A stretch of 64,000 nucleotides of DNA from Patagioenas fasciata (Eukaryota > Chordata > Aves > Columbiformes > Columbidae): the NCBI RefSeq assembly GCF_037038585.1, contig NC_092524.1:45221001-45285000 (forward strand), read 5' to 3'. This document shows, in pieces, positions 1 to 11,882 of this stretch. The translations under genes were made by a program, and so were the position numbers. The notes below the pieces were generated by a model. It was not told the origin of the DNA. It saw only the letters and a list, made by a program, of their open reading frames with translations, and searched no databases. The stretch's first letter is position 1. Every line of letters starts with the position of its first letter.

Positions 1-3000
1 AGTGTTAAAAACACAATTGGTATTTTTAGGTGTCTTGACTTGGAAAATTTTAAACTGGTTTTCCAAGAAAAGGAGCTCAGAATATGCAGGAAGCACCAAA
101 TAATTTTTAAATGCTACATCATTTCTCTTCCCATCCATCCATCCATCCTTCCTTTTTTTTTTTTTTTTTTTAATGCCATGGTTATTGCTCTTCATAGTGA
201 GGGAAGCAGCCACATGTGCTGAGAATTCAAAGTTAAAAACAAATCTCTTTCAAAAAGCCTTGATTTGAACCTTTAGCCTTGCTGTTCTCAGGGTTCATTA
301 ATCAGTTTTGAACCTCTTAGCATTCATCTTGCTGGGCCTCAGCAGCCCAGGCATAGCAGAGACCCTATAAATATATTTGCATCTGATAGATGCCATAGAA
401 AGACTTGCAAAGAAACAGACCCCAAACTTCAGAGAGATAACTCAGTGGGCAAAGGTTTCTGTCGTATTTCTATTACATTAAGGCTGTGCTGCAGTGTCAT
501 TATCTTTCCTTTTTATCTTATATGCCCTACACATTTTATAAACTGTCTTCACTGGACACTTACCTACTGTTTGTTTGTTTGTGGGTTTTTATGTCTTCTT
601 CTAGATTGTTTATTTCATTATGAAAGTACATAAATTTAGATAGCTGCAATGACTGATTGCCTTTTCTGTCTTATTATGCCAAAGCATTTTACTTGTGTGT
701 TTTCAATTTCATGGTGGATTAAAATATACTTTTTGTTCACTAGCAGAAGTTGGCATCTGTTCACTAAAATATCCCAGAGATATATTCATTCCTATGCAGA
801 CGGTGCTCTAATGATTCCTTTGATTTTCCAAGCTGTTTGGAGGCATTCAAAGTCAACTTTATTAAGCTGACAGATCGAGACCTGAGATTTAGGCACCAAA
901 AAGCTCAGCATTTCTGAACTTAACATATGCGTCTAGCCCTCATAATGTCATTTACAGTGCTGAGTTATGTGCCTAGACACAGTATTTTATAATGCTCTTC
1001 GCCCCTTCTGGCTTTATCCCAAAACACAGAACTTCTGGAAGACAGTTTTTATTCTCCCTAGATCCCATTTTATTGTACCCATGGGTACAACTTTGTGAAA
1101 AAGCTGCTTCTAGTCTTCATGAAATATTACTTTCACATCCTGGCTAAATCTAAGTTAATCCAAGAGACACTGTCAAAAATTCACTTCTATACTTTAGCTG
1201 ACAGAAAAAGACTAATGATTATTTGGCAGTCGTGGCATTTAAATATTGATAGTCTTCCTTAAAAGCTCTTTTATTTCATTATTTGATATTTGACTGTTTT
1301 ACTTCATATAAATGTGCAAGCAATTTGCACCTAATTATGCACTTGTCACTTAACTCCTACTTACAGTTTTCCATACTGCTATTCCAGATAAGCATGAATT
1401 AAAATGATTTAGCTGTTTTGGATCAACTATCTTTCTCTTGAAAATTCTTCGTATACAGGACCATTGATGAACAAAAGGTAGGTTAGGTTCTAACTGCATA
1501 AGAATAAATGAATAATGCGAACTACTGATGAAAGGTTCAAAAAGTTTATTGCTTAAAAATGGCTAATCTCAAGTTCTTGGGTGAGTCCCAATACATTATT
1601 GAATGGAATTACAAATAATAAAGTTCCAGTATTTGAACTAATACAGTAGACCCTTAGCTGAGTCTTAGCCCCAAATGAGACCTCCTGTGCTTTCTTCATA
1701 CTTACACATTTGGGACATTAGATTATATCTATGAGGAAGACTTCTGAGACAACAGAAGGTTATGGGTCTGGTTTGATTGAGTAATGTGATCTCGGATTCA
1801 GTGTTCTGGCCAAAGCATCTGTTTTGTGAAAATATTTTAGTACATTAGTTTACACTTATTTTTCATAAAGTAGTATATGTATATGCACTGAATGATACTC
1901 AGACCATGGTCTCCCAAACTTTCATGGATACTACTGTGCAGGTAGTAGTACCTATTTGAGCTATTACATTTACATATCAATTGTTTTGGAAGGAAGCTGT
2001 GGCAGTAGGGGTTTATATGAGCTTTTCAAATACAGTCATTGGAAATTGAAATGAAAAAGTGTTCCCTTAGCACCACTGCCCAGACCTCTGGCTGAAATTT
2101 GGAAAAGGATTACAGAAAGGCAGGAGCTATGAGAAATCACTTGGTGAATCAAATATTGATACATCATGGTTCCCTAAACTGAGTCTTACATTGGGGCTTT
2201 AAAAAAAAGTTTTGGAATGAGGAGGCATGATAATAAAAGACCAAAGCACTCCATAGTAATTTTGGTATGCTAAATTGTAATAATACTGATGTATTTTTAT
2301 AAGAAGTAGTCAAGAATAGCAACAATTTAATAGACAATGCAATTGCAAAGAACCTGAAAAGCATATAAAAATGAGAGGTTGTGTGTGAATTTGTTCTTTA
2401 ATGAGTTCCATTGTATATGAAAATATGTGAAGGCACAAATGATACCCAGAGTCACAAAGAATGCCTCAAAAGACTGCAATAAAGAGAAGTATGAATAACT
2501 AACACATGTAATGTTAAGAAACAGTAAAGACAAGGATGATTTAGCTTGTGATCCAAAAGCCATTTTGCTCTTTAAGAAGAAAGGGTTGCAGGACCCAAGG
2601 GACGTTGAATTAGCTGCGACTTGCCAGAGCATGGAAGTGTTCCTACTGCTGCCCAACACTGCCAGCTGCACGGCAGTGGGAGAGCTGCATCCCAGCCTGC
2701 TGGGCAGCTGAAGCTGGGATCCCTGAAGTGGAATGGGAATCCCCTGAAGGAGAAAGAAAGTTTAACATACCTTTCCTGTGAAGAAACCACGTCCCCATTA
2801 ATAACTCAAAACTACCTATACATCTTTCAATATTTATTTTGGGAACTGTTGCCTAGGATGACTGCAAGATATAACTGTTGGGTAAGGTGCCTTTATTACC
2901 AGTTTGTGAGTGATCTAATGTCCCTCTCCAGCATTTGCATATCAGAGCAACAGGAAACATGTGTGTCTGAGTTATGGCTTCCCTCCCACTTCGCATTTGC

Positions 3001-3467
3001 CAAAACAATAATATAAACCCCATTATGCCCTGGTGCTTTATTCAAACTGTGTTTCTCACAAAAGCAACAACTAGCAGTTTGTACCCTTCAGAAGTGCTCT
3101 GCGGTTTAGTAGATAATTAGCAATGCGGATGGCTATTTTTGCTTTTCAGCCTTTTTAGAACAAAGACACAGAACACTCTTGCACATATTTTCCTAAGCAT
3201 AACCTTTGTTTCAGAATTTAGACTGCAAAAACAGAGCAACAACTACTCCCATGGCATTTCACAGTTTCTATTTTTGGTTGACGTTGACAAGTACAGAAAC
3301 ATGAAAAGTGCACATTTCCCATGCTTTTCATGATAAGACATGATGTAGCACCTCCGGGGAGGTGGTTCCCTGGGTGCTGAGATCAGTACCTGTGAGATCA
3401 TGCTGCAGCTCTCGGCTCTGTACCTCAGCTTTTCTCCCATGGAAACCAAGGTAGAGGAATAGATGTG
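1..3467. other. AT-rich non-coding stretch, no gene recognised
   Basis: No convincing coding region, RNA gene or named repeat is visible. A (CCAT)4 run followed by about 19 T lies at 131-171. A GC-richer patch at about 2580-2760 is open in several frames on both strands, which is typical of chance openness in GC-richer DNA; none of those frames encodes anything I recognise. The rest is complex, AT-rich unique-looking sequence. Confidence 0.6.
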
Positions 3468-3574
3468 TATAGAATCATAGAATAGTTTGGGTTGGAAGGG
3501 GCCTTTAAAGGCCATCTAGTCCAACCCCCCTGCAATGAGCAGGGACATCTTCAACTATGTCAGGTTGCTCAAAG
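3468..3574 (-). mobile_element. CR1 LINE, short 3' tail
   Basis: Read on the minus strand, this ends with the CR1 terminal repeat (TTCTATGATTCTAT type) at 3468-3480. It is preceded by the conserved CR1 3' stretch that reads GGTTGGAAGGGGCC when inverted. Only about 107 bp remain, so it is a severely 5'-truncated insertion with no coding part. The internal stretch is the same diagnostic variant seen in the plus-strand copy at 26206-26322 (a CATAGTTGAAGATGTCC block), so the two belong to one CR1 subfamily. Confidence 0.93.
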
Positions 3575-6500
3575 TATAATTGTGCCTTCTCCTGAAGTGG
3601 GGGCAGGAGGCAGCCTGAGCCAGCAAGCAAAACCCCTCAGAAACTGTTCAGATTCCATGGGCTGATGCTGCTTCTGTGAATTGAAGTGTGTTGGAGCAGA
3701 GGTGATAACAAAATCATTTAAACACAGAAATTGTAAAGCACCAAGGAGTAAAGAAGAAATAAAACAAACTTGGAGAGATCTAGGAGAAAAAACTATCAAA
3801 ATGTCAAATGAGCTTAATTCAGTATGTAAATCAATCTGAATCTGCATTTGCTTTCTGTCTTACAGCAGGCTGTAATTAGAACTATGCTGGCTGCTGTTTG
3901 TTGCTGATACAGAAGCCAAAAGAAAATCTAGTTAATTCCCTAACACTGCAAAAGCCATACAGCTAAGAGCTGAGCTTCATTTAATGAATCAAAAATATGA
4001 ACTTGGCCTGATCATGCTCAGGGAGCTTTTATACAGTCCATTTTACATGCAAGAACATTTCTGACTATCCCAAAACCCATCTCATGGTTTGGAAAAGGGA
4101 GAAAATAAGGTGATATTTTTAAATTAAAGGTTTGAATCTGTCTGTCTCAAATTAACAAAAAAAGAGTTTCTAACGAAGACAGTAATTATGTTTTATATGT
4201 ATAGGTTCAGTTGCTTATAAATTACCATAACAGCATAATAGTGTATTTTGTTGGGTTGTGAGTACTGTTACTGGTTAACATTTAAAAGCACCTTATAAAA
4301 CATTATTTTGAGGGTATGTAGCCTCTAAAGACATTTTCAGCTGAAGTTTTCTGTGTTTGCTGCTAGTCATTTGCACGTCCTTTGCTTAAAATATGTCTGG
4401 CAGGTTACAGTGGAACAGCTTCTGATAACTCAGCACATCACTTTAAAGAAGGTACTTAGACATGTTTTGTCTTTTAAATTAACCTAGTCTAATTGAGACT
4501 CACAACTTTTGGGACAGAAGTGGTCTGAATTACCTAAAAAAATAAAAACATTCAGATCACATTGAGAAAAAGACAAGCAAGAAAAACAGATGTGTAAAGT
4601 GAAGGTATCACACAGCTGGATGGCTGCTGCATAGCCTTAGGAAGAGATCCTGAGTCTTTAATGAGATGTACAATATCTATAAGGACAGAAGATTGTTCTG
4701 AAGATATCAGGCTGTCCAGATTTTAACAGAATGAGAGTTAGATATTGAGGAACTAGGTTATAACCATTCTTTAACATGCTTCTCTGAAAGCTAATTTGCT
4801 ACAAAATCAGGAGCAAAACCAGGTAATGGTCACTGCATAAACATGTTGGCCTGTTTAATTAATTATTTAGTGGATGAAATTCGTTAATGGACTAAATAAT
4901 TTGCTAGGTGTATTTTATTTACTAGTTATGCTCACAATGATTTTCATAATACTTTATTATTCTATTTCTTTCAACATTTCTGAGTGGGTTTATAGCAGCT
5001 TTAAATGAGCTCCAGGAAATTTAGACTAACAGCTAATTATTGTGGCAAGGCTGTTATCCAAATCGGAAAGAAATGTACAAAAAATTTATCATGTAGTTTA
5101 TTGCCTACTGTCAGAAGGTTCAGACATGGATTTATATCCTGTATTTTCTAATTAAAATAAACAAAGTATTAAAATATTAAGAATGCAGGGATAAAAATGT
5201 ATACCAAAACAAATTTTGGTATGTCATGAAAAAACCTTAAACATTCTGATTTAACATGCAATCTCTTAGGGACAAATTAATATGACCTAAATTCTACTGA
5301 AGACCACCATCTTCTTTCTTTGTGGTGGTTCTTCTTCTGAGAAGTCTAACTGTGGAAAATGGCTGACCTCAAGAAAATCTTCTTAGAAAAACAAAACAAG
5401 ATATGCCAGCATTTTGACAAATGGTTTTTAACCTTTTTTTTTTTTTTTAAGAATCACCATCCGTCTTAAACAGTAAGTTTTTTGGCTATTCTCTGTTTGA
5501 CAAGCTTTTCACCCAGAACTGTCAGCATCACAGAGTACTGTGAGCTGACGCTGTAGGTGAAAAAATTGAGCTAAAATTCCCCCTCTCTTGCTCATGCCCT
5601 TTCTACGAGAACCAGGTGGCACTGAGATGATCCTTGAAGCCTCACAGTGAATTATTTTGTTGCAATAACATTTATCAAAGGAGCATACAACGTGATGTGA
5701 CTGCGTGCCAATAATGATACATTTCTTTTCTTAGTATAATAAACCATTTTAATTATAATAAATTATCCCCCCAGGTCATAACAGAGATGCAACATTCACT
5801 GCAGAGCTGTCTATAGATATATTCCATAAACATTTACAACAGCGAAGGTGAATGTCACACTGCTTAAGCTCCCCTTTTTCAGATAAAAACCCATTCTGTA
5901 AGAAGCAGAACATTCACAACCTCCATTGATTTCAATACAAATTAGACGTTCAGCTTTTTCACAGAATTGCATGTAATAAGTGGGTATATCACATCTCACA
6001 GATGCTCTGTTATTAGTCTATGAGTAGCATCAGCTGAATGACTGATCTTTACCAACACTGAACTGCTCCAAAAAACATTTTAAACATTGACTGTGTGAAT
6101 TTAAAGTTTTCAAAAATCAAATGCCTTAGAACTTTTTCTTCCTCTGCAAGCCTGGCAGCTCATAGTGCCGAGATGAAATTACACAGAGATTCCTGATGCA
6201 CCTCTAATCATAATGATTCTCCTCAGTTTTACTGACTACAATGTCTCAATGTCCCCTGTGCACAGGTCCCTATCTTTTGATCGTTTTTCTTCCTTCTCTC
6301 TTAAATACAAGATTTTGCTTGCCCCTTCCTACTTACCCATAAAGTAAGACACAGTTACAGAGAACTTTTCCAACAGTCCTCTAGATGTTTATGCCAAGAT
6401 TGTGGGAGTAGAGGACTTACAAAGTAATTTCACTTTTTCCTCTTGAGACCAGATGCATCAGACAATCTAATCTTTGCTCCTTCTGCAGTAATATATAACT

Positions 6501-9500
6501 TATGGCTTTATTATTACATGTACTCTTCCCACTCTCCAGCAACATGAATACTAAGCAGCACAATGAAAAGCCATGGAGCAAACTCTACCTTGCTACAAGT
6601 CCATGAGTCTTGCCATGACTACTTGATGAACCTTGGACTTCCTCCAACACTAGGGATGACTGTAGTATAAGTTGCTCAGTTAAATAGGATACCGATAATA
6701 CTTATAGGCAAGTCTTGATTGCTATTTGCAAACAACTCCATATATATATCTTTTTATATAAATAAAAGCTTCATTTATCTCCATTTTATTTTGGGCAATG
6801 TGCAAGACCTTAACCATTCTTGACTCACATACCTTTGTATTGTCTTGATACTCCAGCTATAGATCCTGAAAATAAGCCATTAACATAACAAGTCTGAAAA
6901 TATCCACAGTTTCAGTTTTAGTTTGGCACATTTGCCAAAGAAGGCAATGTAAAGATAGTATCTGAATTCCAGTCTGACAAAATTCTAACTGCAATTGCAG
7001 TTTCTGTCTTCTAAACATCAATTTAGTTTTCAAGCATGGAGTCCTCATCGTGTCCACAAGTATAGACAGATGAACCAATTGGCATAGAAGTTTTGGGAAA
7101 ACCAAAAAATACTTTTTTCCAGTTCACCTCAAATAAATTTTCTGACACAAAGCAATGCCTCGAAATATATTTGGAAACATTTGAGCGTTACTTATTCATA
7201 TCCAGAGACTTCAAGGGTAAGCCTGCTCTGTTTTTCATGCAAAATTATCAGCCAAATTTAACTAGCCAATGAAACTCTCACCTCATGTCACAGCACAGAA
7301 AGGAGAATGAAACTCTCTTACTGCACGTTGGTGTTAAGGACTGTGTCACACATCTGGGTAGAGGCCCATCTCATATTAAATGACACCTATACCTCTGGGT
7401 CATTGGCTTATGTGAGCCTGCAGACAAAATGTTCAACTGTTTCAGAATATGGTCCTAGACTTCCAGGAAGATTTGAGGTAAGTACCAGTTCTACACATAC
7501 CTCTGAGCAAGGTGTGGCATTTAAACTGGACCACTTTGGGATTCGAGTAGAAGGTTGCTACAACTCAAACACACCTCTGAGGCAGAACATCTCTCTACGT
7601 TCTTCTGAGAGTACCAGTTCACTATCAACCAACCCCAGCAGAATTTTATTACTGTCCTCTTACTAGGTTAGCTAGTGGTACAGAAAGTTAGTGAGAACTG
7701 TTACTTCTCATCCATCTCCTTCCCCTCTGTGCAACTTTCTTTTGGGCAGAGTACAGCTATACACCTATAAAGTACAAGTAAATTCATCTCTTATTCTGTA
7801 AAAACAGTAACTCGCATGTACACTGCAGTAGTGTAGGTCCTGGAAACTCTTGTATGCCTGCTCACTCCAAATGGGAAAGAAACCATTCTAATTCCTGCAT
7901 TTCTAGTCAGGCTCCAGGCAGTCTCACAGTTTGTTCATAATCAGGTTGCAGCCGTGCCAGCAACGAAGGCAACTTTCTTTACCTCTCATACTGCTATCTC
8001 TGATCTAGTGATGGGGCTGCTCCACTGTGTGTTTCCTAATATATTTTTTTGAAAATGAGCCAGATTGACTTTCTAAGCTGTACAAGCAAGTGGAAAAGAG
8101 GAGTTGAAGAAGGATGCTGACCTTCTCTTTCCCCATTTGCAGATCTATAAACCAAGTCGCAAGTATCAAAAATCATGCTTACGATGTTCTGCAGCAGAAC
8201 CTTCTCACATAAAAAACCCACAAAACTACTTGGCCAATTTTAAAGAAAATATCACTTAGTAATTCTCAGTTGAAAGTAATTTGACAACCCAGAGAAAGGT
8301 ATATTGGACTAAAACAGTACAACCAAGCTCTCAGTAGCAAATCAGCCCTCATGAAACTGTTGTATTGAAAGTATTTCTCAAGTTATGTATTCTGCTTCAC
8401 TGTTTAAAGTAGCTGCTTACTATTGAGAAGGCATGCAGGTACTAACGATTCATGCAACATTCAACCCACCAGTAGCAGTCTTGGTCTCTAATGGGCCTTC
8501 AAAAGCCACTTCTTTAATTTCATTTAATATAGAAAAAGTACATTATAAATCCTCACCCAAAGAACACATACTGAGAAAAAAAAAGAATACATTGTACCAG
8601 ACTGGCAAAACCATTTGGGTCTTCCTGACCTCTGAAAGAATATGTCCTATGTGGTATTCTGCAGTGTTGTAGGAAATAAATTAGTCATTTCGATAAATGT
8701 TAAATAATTTCTGACAAAGTTATGAAGAGCTCTTACACAGTTGTGTGATCCTGCTTGTGTGGATGAGCACTTAGTCATACAAACAACATGACTGGAGCCA
8801 ACAGATCTCCTCCCAGGGATCGATGCTCAACAAATGAAGAGTATTTGTCTGGCTTAGTGCTGTTTAACATAATTGTTTGTATTTGCTTTTTTTGTTTGAG
8901 AATGCAAAAGCTGTGTCATGTTTATACTGGGCCCATTCCCTGTCTGGGGAAAAATTTCCTTCCAAGAATATGATGATATAGCAGGGTTTATTATTTTTAT
9001 GTGATTTATTGTATTTAAATCAGATTACACATGATTACCTTGGGAACACTGCAAACATTTTCATACACTGTTCCATTTCAGTAGTGCAATGTATCAATCA
9101 TTAGTTAGTTAAGTTAGAACAAGTTGTATATATTTTTCCCTCAAAAAGTTTTACTCTAGTACATCAACTGGAAGTCCCTCCCCTCCATTTCCTTTCAGCA
9201 AAAGTGTATAGAGTGGGAGAAGGACGGCAAACAGTTTATTCAGTGAATGATTCTAGAGCAAACTTGTAATCCTGCCTGCCTTCCTACCTCCTGTCTATTA
9301 GTCTGGAAGATCTTTGGAGCCAGCATTTCTTTTTCTGTAAGACAATCAATTGTTTGTGAAAAAGCAAAGCTGGAATCTGAGTTAGAGACTCTAGAAGTCC
9401 TTTTCCCCATAGTAAGAAAGGCTGCAGCAGGAAAGTTTGGATTCTCTAAACTGAATCTGAAGTTGGACAGGTTCATCACTCACTCATGAAATTGCTTTAA

Positions 9501-10615
9501 TATTCAAGAGGAAATGTAAAAAGAATAGATGTAGTAATACTTCTGAAATTAATGTATACTTTGAAAGCATACTACTGCTTCAGAAACAGTAAGAGGAAGA
9601 TAGCAATGTGGCTTCTGTGTAACATTAAATGTTGTTCTATTCCTCTCCCAGTTCAGATAAAACTAAGAAAAAATAAAAAAGTCAGATGAGGAGTGTGCTT
9701 GTTTTATCATTTATTGTAAGTGAAAAGAAAAACTCAAACAAAATTCAAACATCCTTTTCACCACATGGAGTTCAAAGGTATTCAAGTAGTCATGTATTCA
9801 AGTAGTCAAGACAATAACAATACAAACCAAAATTAGAGTAAATTAAATCATAAATCATTAAATTCTACATGATGTGAGTAAATAACTTGCACACTCTCAT
9901 CTAGGAACTAATGAAAAACAATAATGAAATAAAATCAAGTATTTTGTGTTTTCTGAAGTCATTGCTAGTTAAAAGCTTATGAGTGTGCTATGCCAAATCA
10001 TGCATCTTTGCTGCTCTTTACACTTGTCTTCTCTGTTTACATTGTATCAAGTTATATGGTTAAAAAAAAATGAAAGGCCTGAACTAATAATTCTTTAGTT
10101 AGTTAGTTTAGTTAGTTTAGCCTTTACTTAGTGCTGGCAATACAAGGGTGTACTCTGAATGTTCAGCTAAAGCTGTAAGGGGATTAAAAAGAATGAGAAT
10201 TGATAGCTTTGATAAGGTAGTTGTAAGAACAAAAATGACAGCCAACGTTTCATTAACTGAATAGCCCTGTGTACAGCTACTAGACAAGTTTAATAGGAGT
10301 GTTTCCTTGCATAGTAATTGATTTACTTTACATAAATAATGCATTAGAATTTTATAAGGTTTCCCATCATACCTTTGGACTTTAACTGAGCACTAGGCAT
10401 GAACAGGATTTTTTTTTTTTTTTGTAAGTTACAGTATTGCAAAGAGGTGCATTCCAGTTGCTGAAATGCCAGTCATATACCTAGATTATATGATTATTCC
10501 TCTCTTTGCTAGAATTCCTGGTTCCATTCCATTTTCAGGTGTCATTCCTGTTTTAACTGAAATTATCTTCCACTAATGTCCAGAATTAACTTGCACTTGA
10601 ATTAACATCGTGAAC
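3575..10615. other. AT-rich non-coding stretch, no gene recognised
   Basis: About 7 kb without a recognisable gene or interspersed repeat. The longest open frame (7307-7666, plus, 119 codons) has no domain or compositional sign of coding. About 4840-5060 is rich in TAATTA-type motifs and could be a conserved regulatory element, but only by appearance. A short tandem pair with a 16-bp period occurs at 9779-9808. Confidence 0.55.
9779..9808. repeat. 16-bp-period tandem pair
   Basis: The 14-base unit TATTCAAGTAGTCA occurs at 9779-9792 and again at 9795-9808. It is a small local duplication in non-coding DNA with no evident function. Confidence 0.9.
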
Positions 10616-10715
10616 ACCATACCATACCATACCATACCATACCATACCATACCATACCATACCATACCATACCATACCATACCATACCATACCATACCAT
10701 ACCATACCATACCAT
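10616..10715. repeat. (ACCAT)20 pentanucleotide microsatellite
   Basis: Twenty uninterrupted copies of ACCAT, followed by a diverged ACCCT. The plus-strand frame through it encodes a repeated IPYHT peptide, which is a by-product of the array and not a protein. A perfect 100-bp array suggests recent expansion and probable length polymorphism. Confidence 0.98.
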
Positions 10716-11127
10716 ACCCTCCCCCACTATGCATTCAGTATATCACTATGTCTTACACTATTAAACACTTCACTTTGGACCAAAATTGCATTAGGAAGTT
10801 TAAGTCCATTCTGCCTTCCACATTGTCCTTTCAGGGATTATTTTACCAAGATCCTCTATTATGAGTTTTCAGGTATGCACTACTCTTAAATTACTGGACC
10901 CCTTGGAAGCTGCAACTTGAGCCAATATTATGCTAATTTAAAGTCTCTTGTAAAGTCTGCCCTAAGCAGACTTGTCAAGTGGCCAAACTCTTCTCATCTA
11001 ACACCGTTTAGGTTCCTATACCCAAATACATGACAGAGTTAGCTCACTGTCTGCCAATAATTGATTAAGCTAAAAAACCTGTCAGACACTGGTTGTGGCT
11101 TCTTCCCTGCCTCCTGTGCTCCCACAC
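10716..11127. other. Non-coding spacer
   Basis: Complex AT-rich sequence between the pentamer array and a CR1. Nothing recognised. Confidence 0.6.
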
Positions 11128-11487
11128 AATCACAGAATGTTAGAGATTGGAAGGGACCTCGAAAGATCATCCAGTCCAATCCCCCTGCTGGAGCAGGAAC
11201 ACCTAGATGAGGTTACACAGGAATGTGTCCAGGCGGGTTTTGAATGGCTCCAGAGTAGGAGACTCCACAACCCCCCTGAGCAGCCTATTCCAGTGTTCTG
11301 ATACCCTTACTGTGAAGAAGTTTCTTCTCAAATGTAAGTGGAACCTCTTGTGTTCCAGTTTGAACCCATTACCCCTTGTCCTACCGCTGTCTGTCACCAA
11401 GAAGAGCCTGACTCCATCCTCGTGACACTCACCCTTTATGTATTTGTAAACATTAATAAGGTCACCCCTCCCCTGACTCCTTGGAGT
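11128..11487 (-). mobile_element. CR1 LINE, ORF2 C-terminus plus 3' UTR
   Basis: A 5'-truncated CR1 on the minus strand. Its 3' end lies at 11128 (CATTCTGTGATTG in inverted reading). Reading downstream to upstream, it keeps the last part of ORF2, including the C-terminal blocks [13 protein letters not shown] and [13 protein letters not shown]. The ORF2 stop codon is preserved at 11203-11205, followed by the short CR1 3' UTR. These blocks are typical of the extreme C-terminus of the avian CR1 reverse transcriptase protein; the endonuclease and RT core are missing. The homology fades at about 11470-11490. The 43155-44075 copy shares the same 3' UTR variant (inverted AATGTTAG-GATTGG) and the same stop position, so both are one subfamily. 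It is not expected to produce anything functional. Confidence 0.95.
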
Positions 11488-11809
11488 TGTTTCACGTCAT
11501 GTAGCTACTTGTAAGTTTATGGAGGCAATCCTTCCAAGATTCATTTGACAAAGAACTCTTGTGCAATATGGAAGGAGAGGTTATAGGTAAAGCCGTGAAT
11601 TCATTCCCCAAGGTCTTTCAGAGCCCCAGCGTCCTACGTGAAAACCTCGCAGTTACTCATTAATCATTATCCACCTCTTCCCATGGCTGTCAGAAAGTAT
11701 TATGGGTTTGGTTTTGGTTTTAGTTTTGGTTTTATTTTGCTTTTATTCAAGGTTGGTACATTTCCAAAGAAATTTTCTGGTTTTATAAAACATCATTGAT
11801 CATGAAAAG

Positions 11810-11882
11810 TAAAAAACAAAACAAAAAAACTCAAACAAACAACAACAACAACAAAACCAAAACAAACAAACAAACAAAAAAT
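11810..11882. repeat. A/C-rich low-complexity tract (CAAA/CAA type)
   Basis: Runs of CAAA and CAA units with A tracts. A nearby T/G-rich stretch (11706-11740, TTTTGG units) forms a loose inverted counterpart on the same strand. No coding potential. Confidence 0.9.

Noticed and set aside
8788..8973. Short frame with SGLVLFNII, reminiscent of the LFNI block of CR1 reverse transcriptase
   Set aside because: Only about nine residues resemble the family, and no flanking landmarks follow; too weak to call.
10610..10864. Open frame encoding repeated IPYHT
   Set aside because: It is produced by the ACCAT array, whose five-base period gives a repeating pentapeptide in any open frame.
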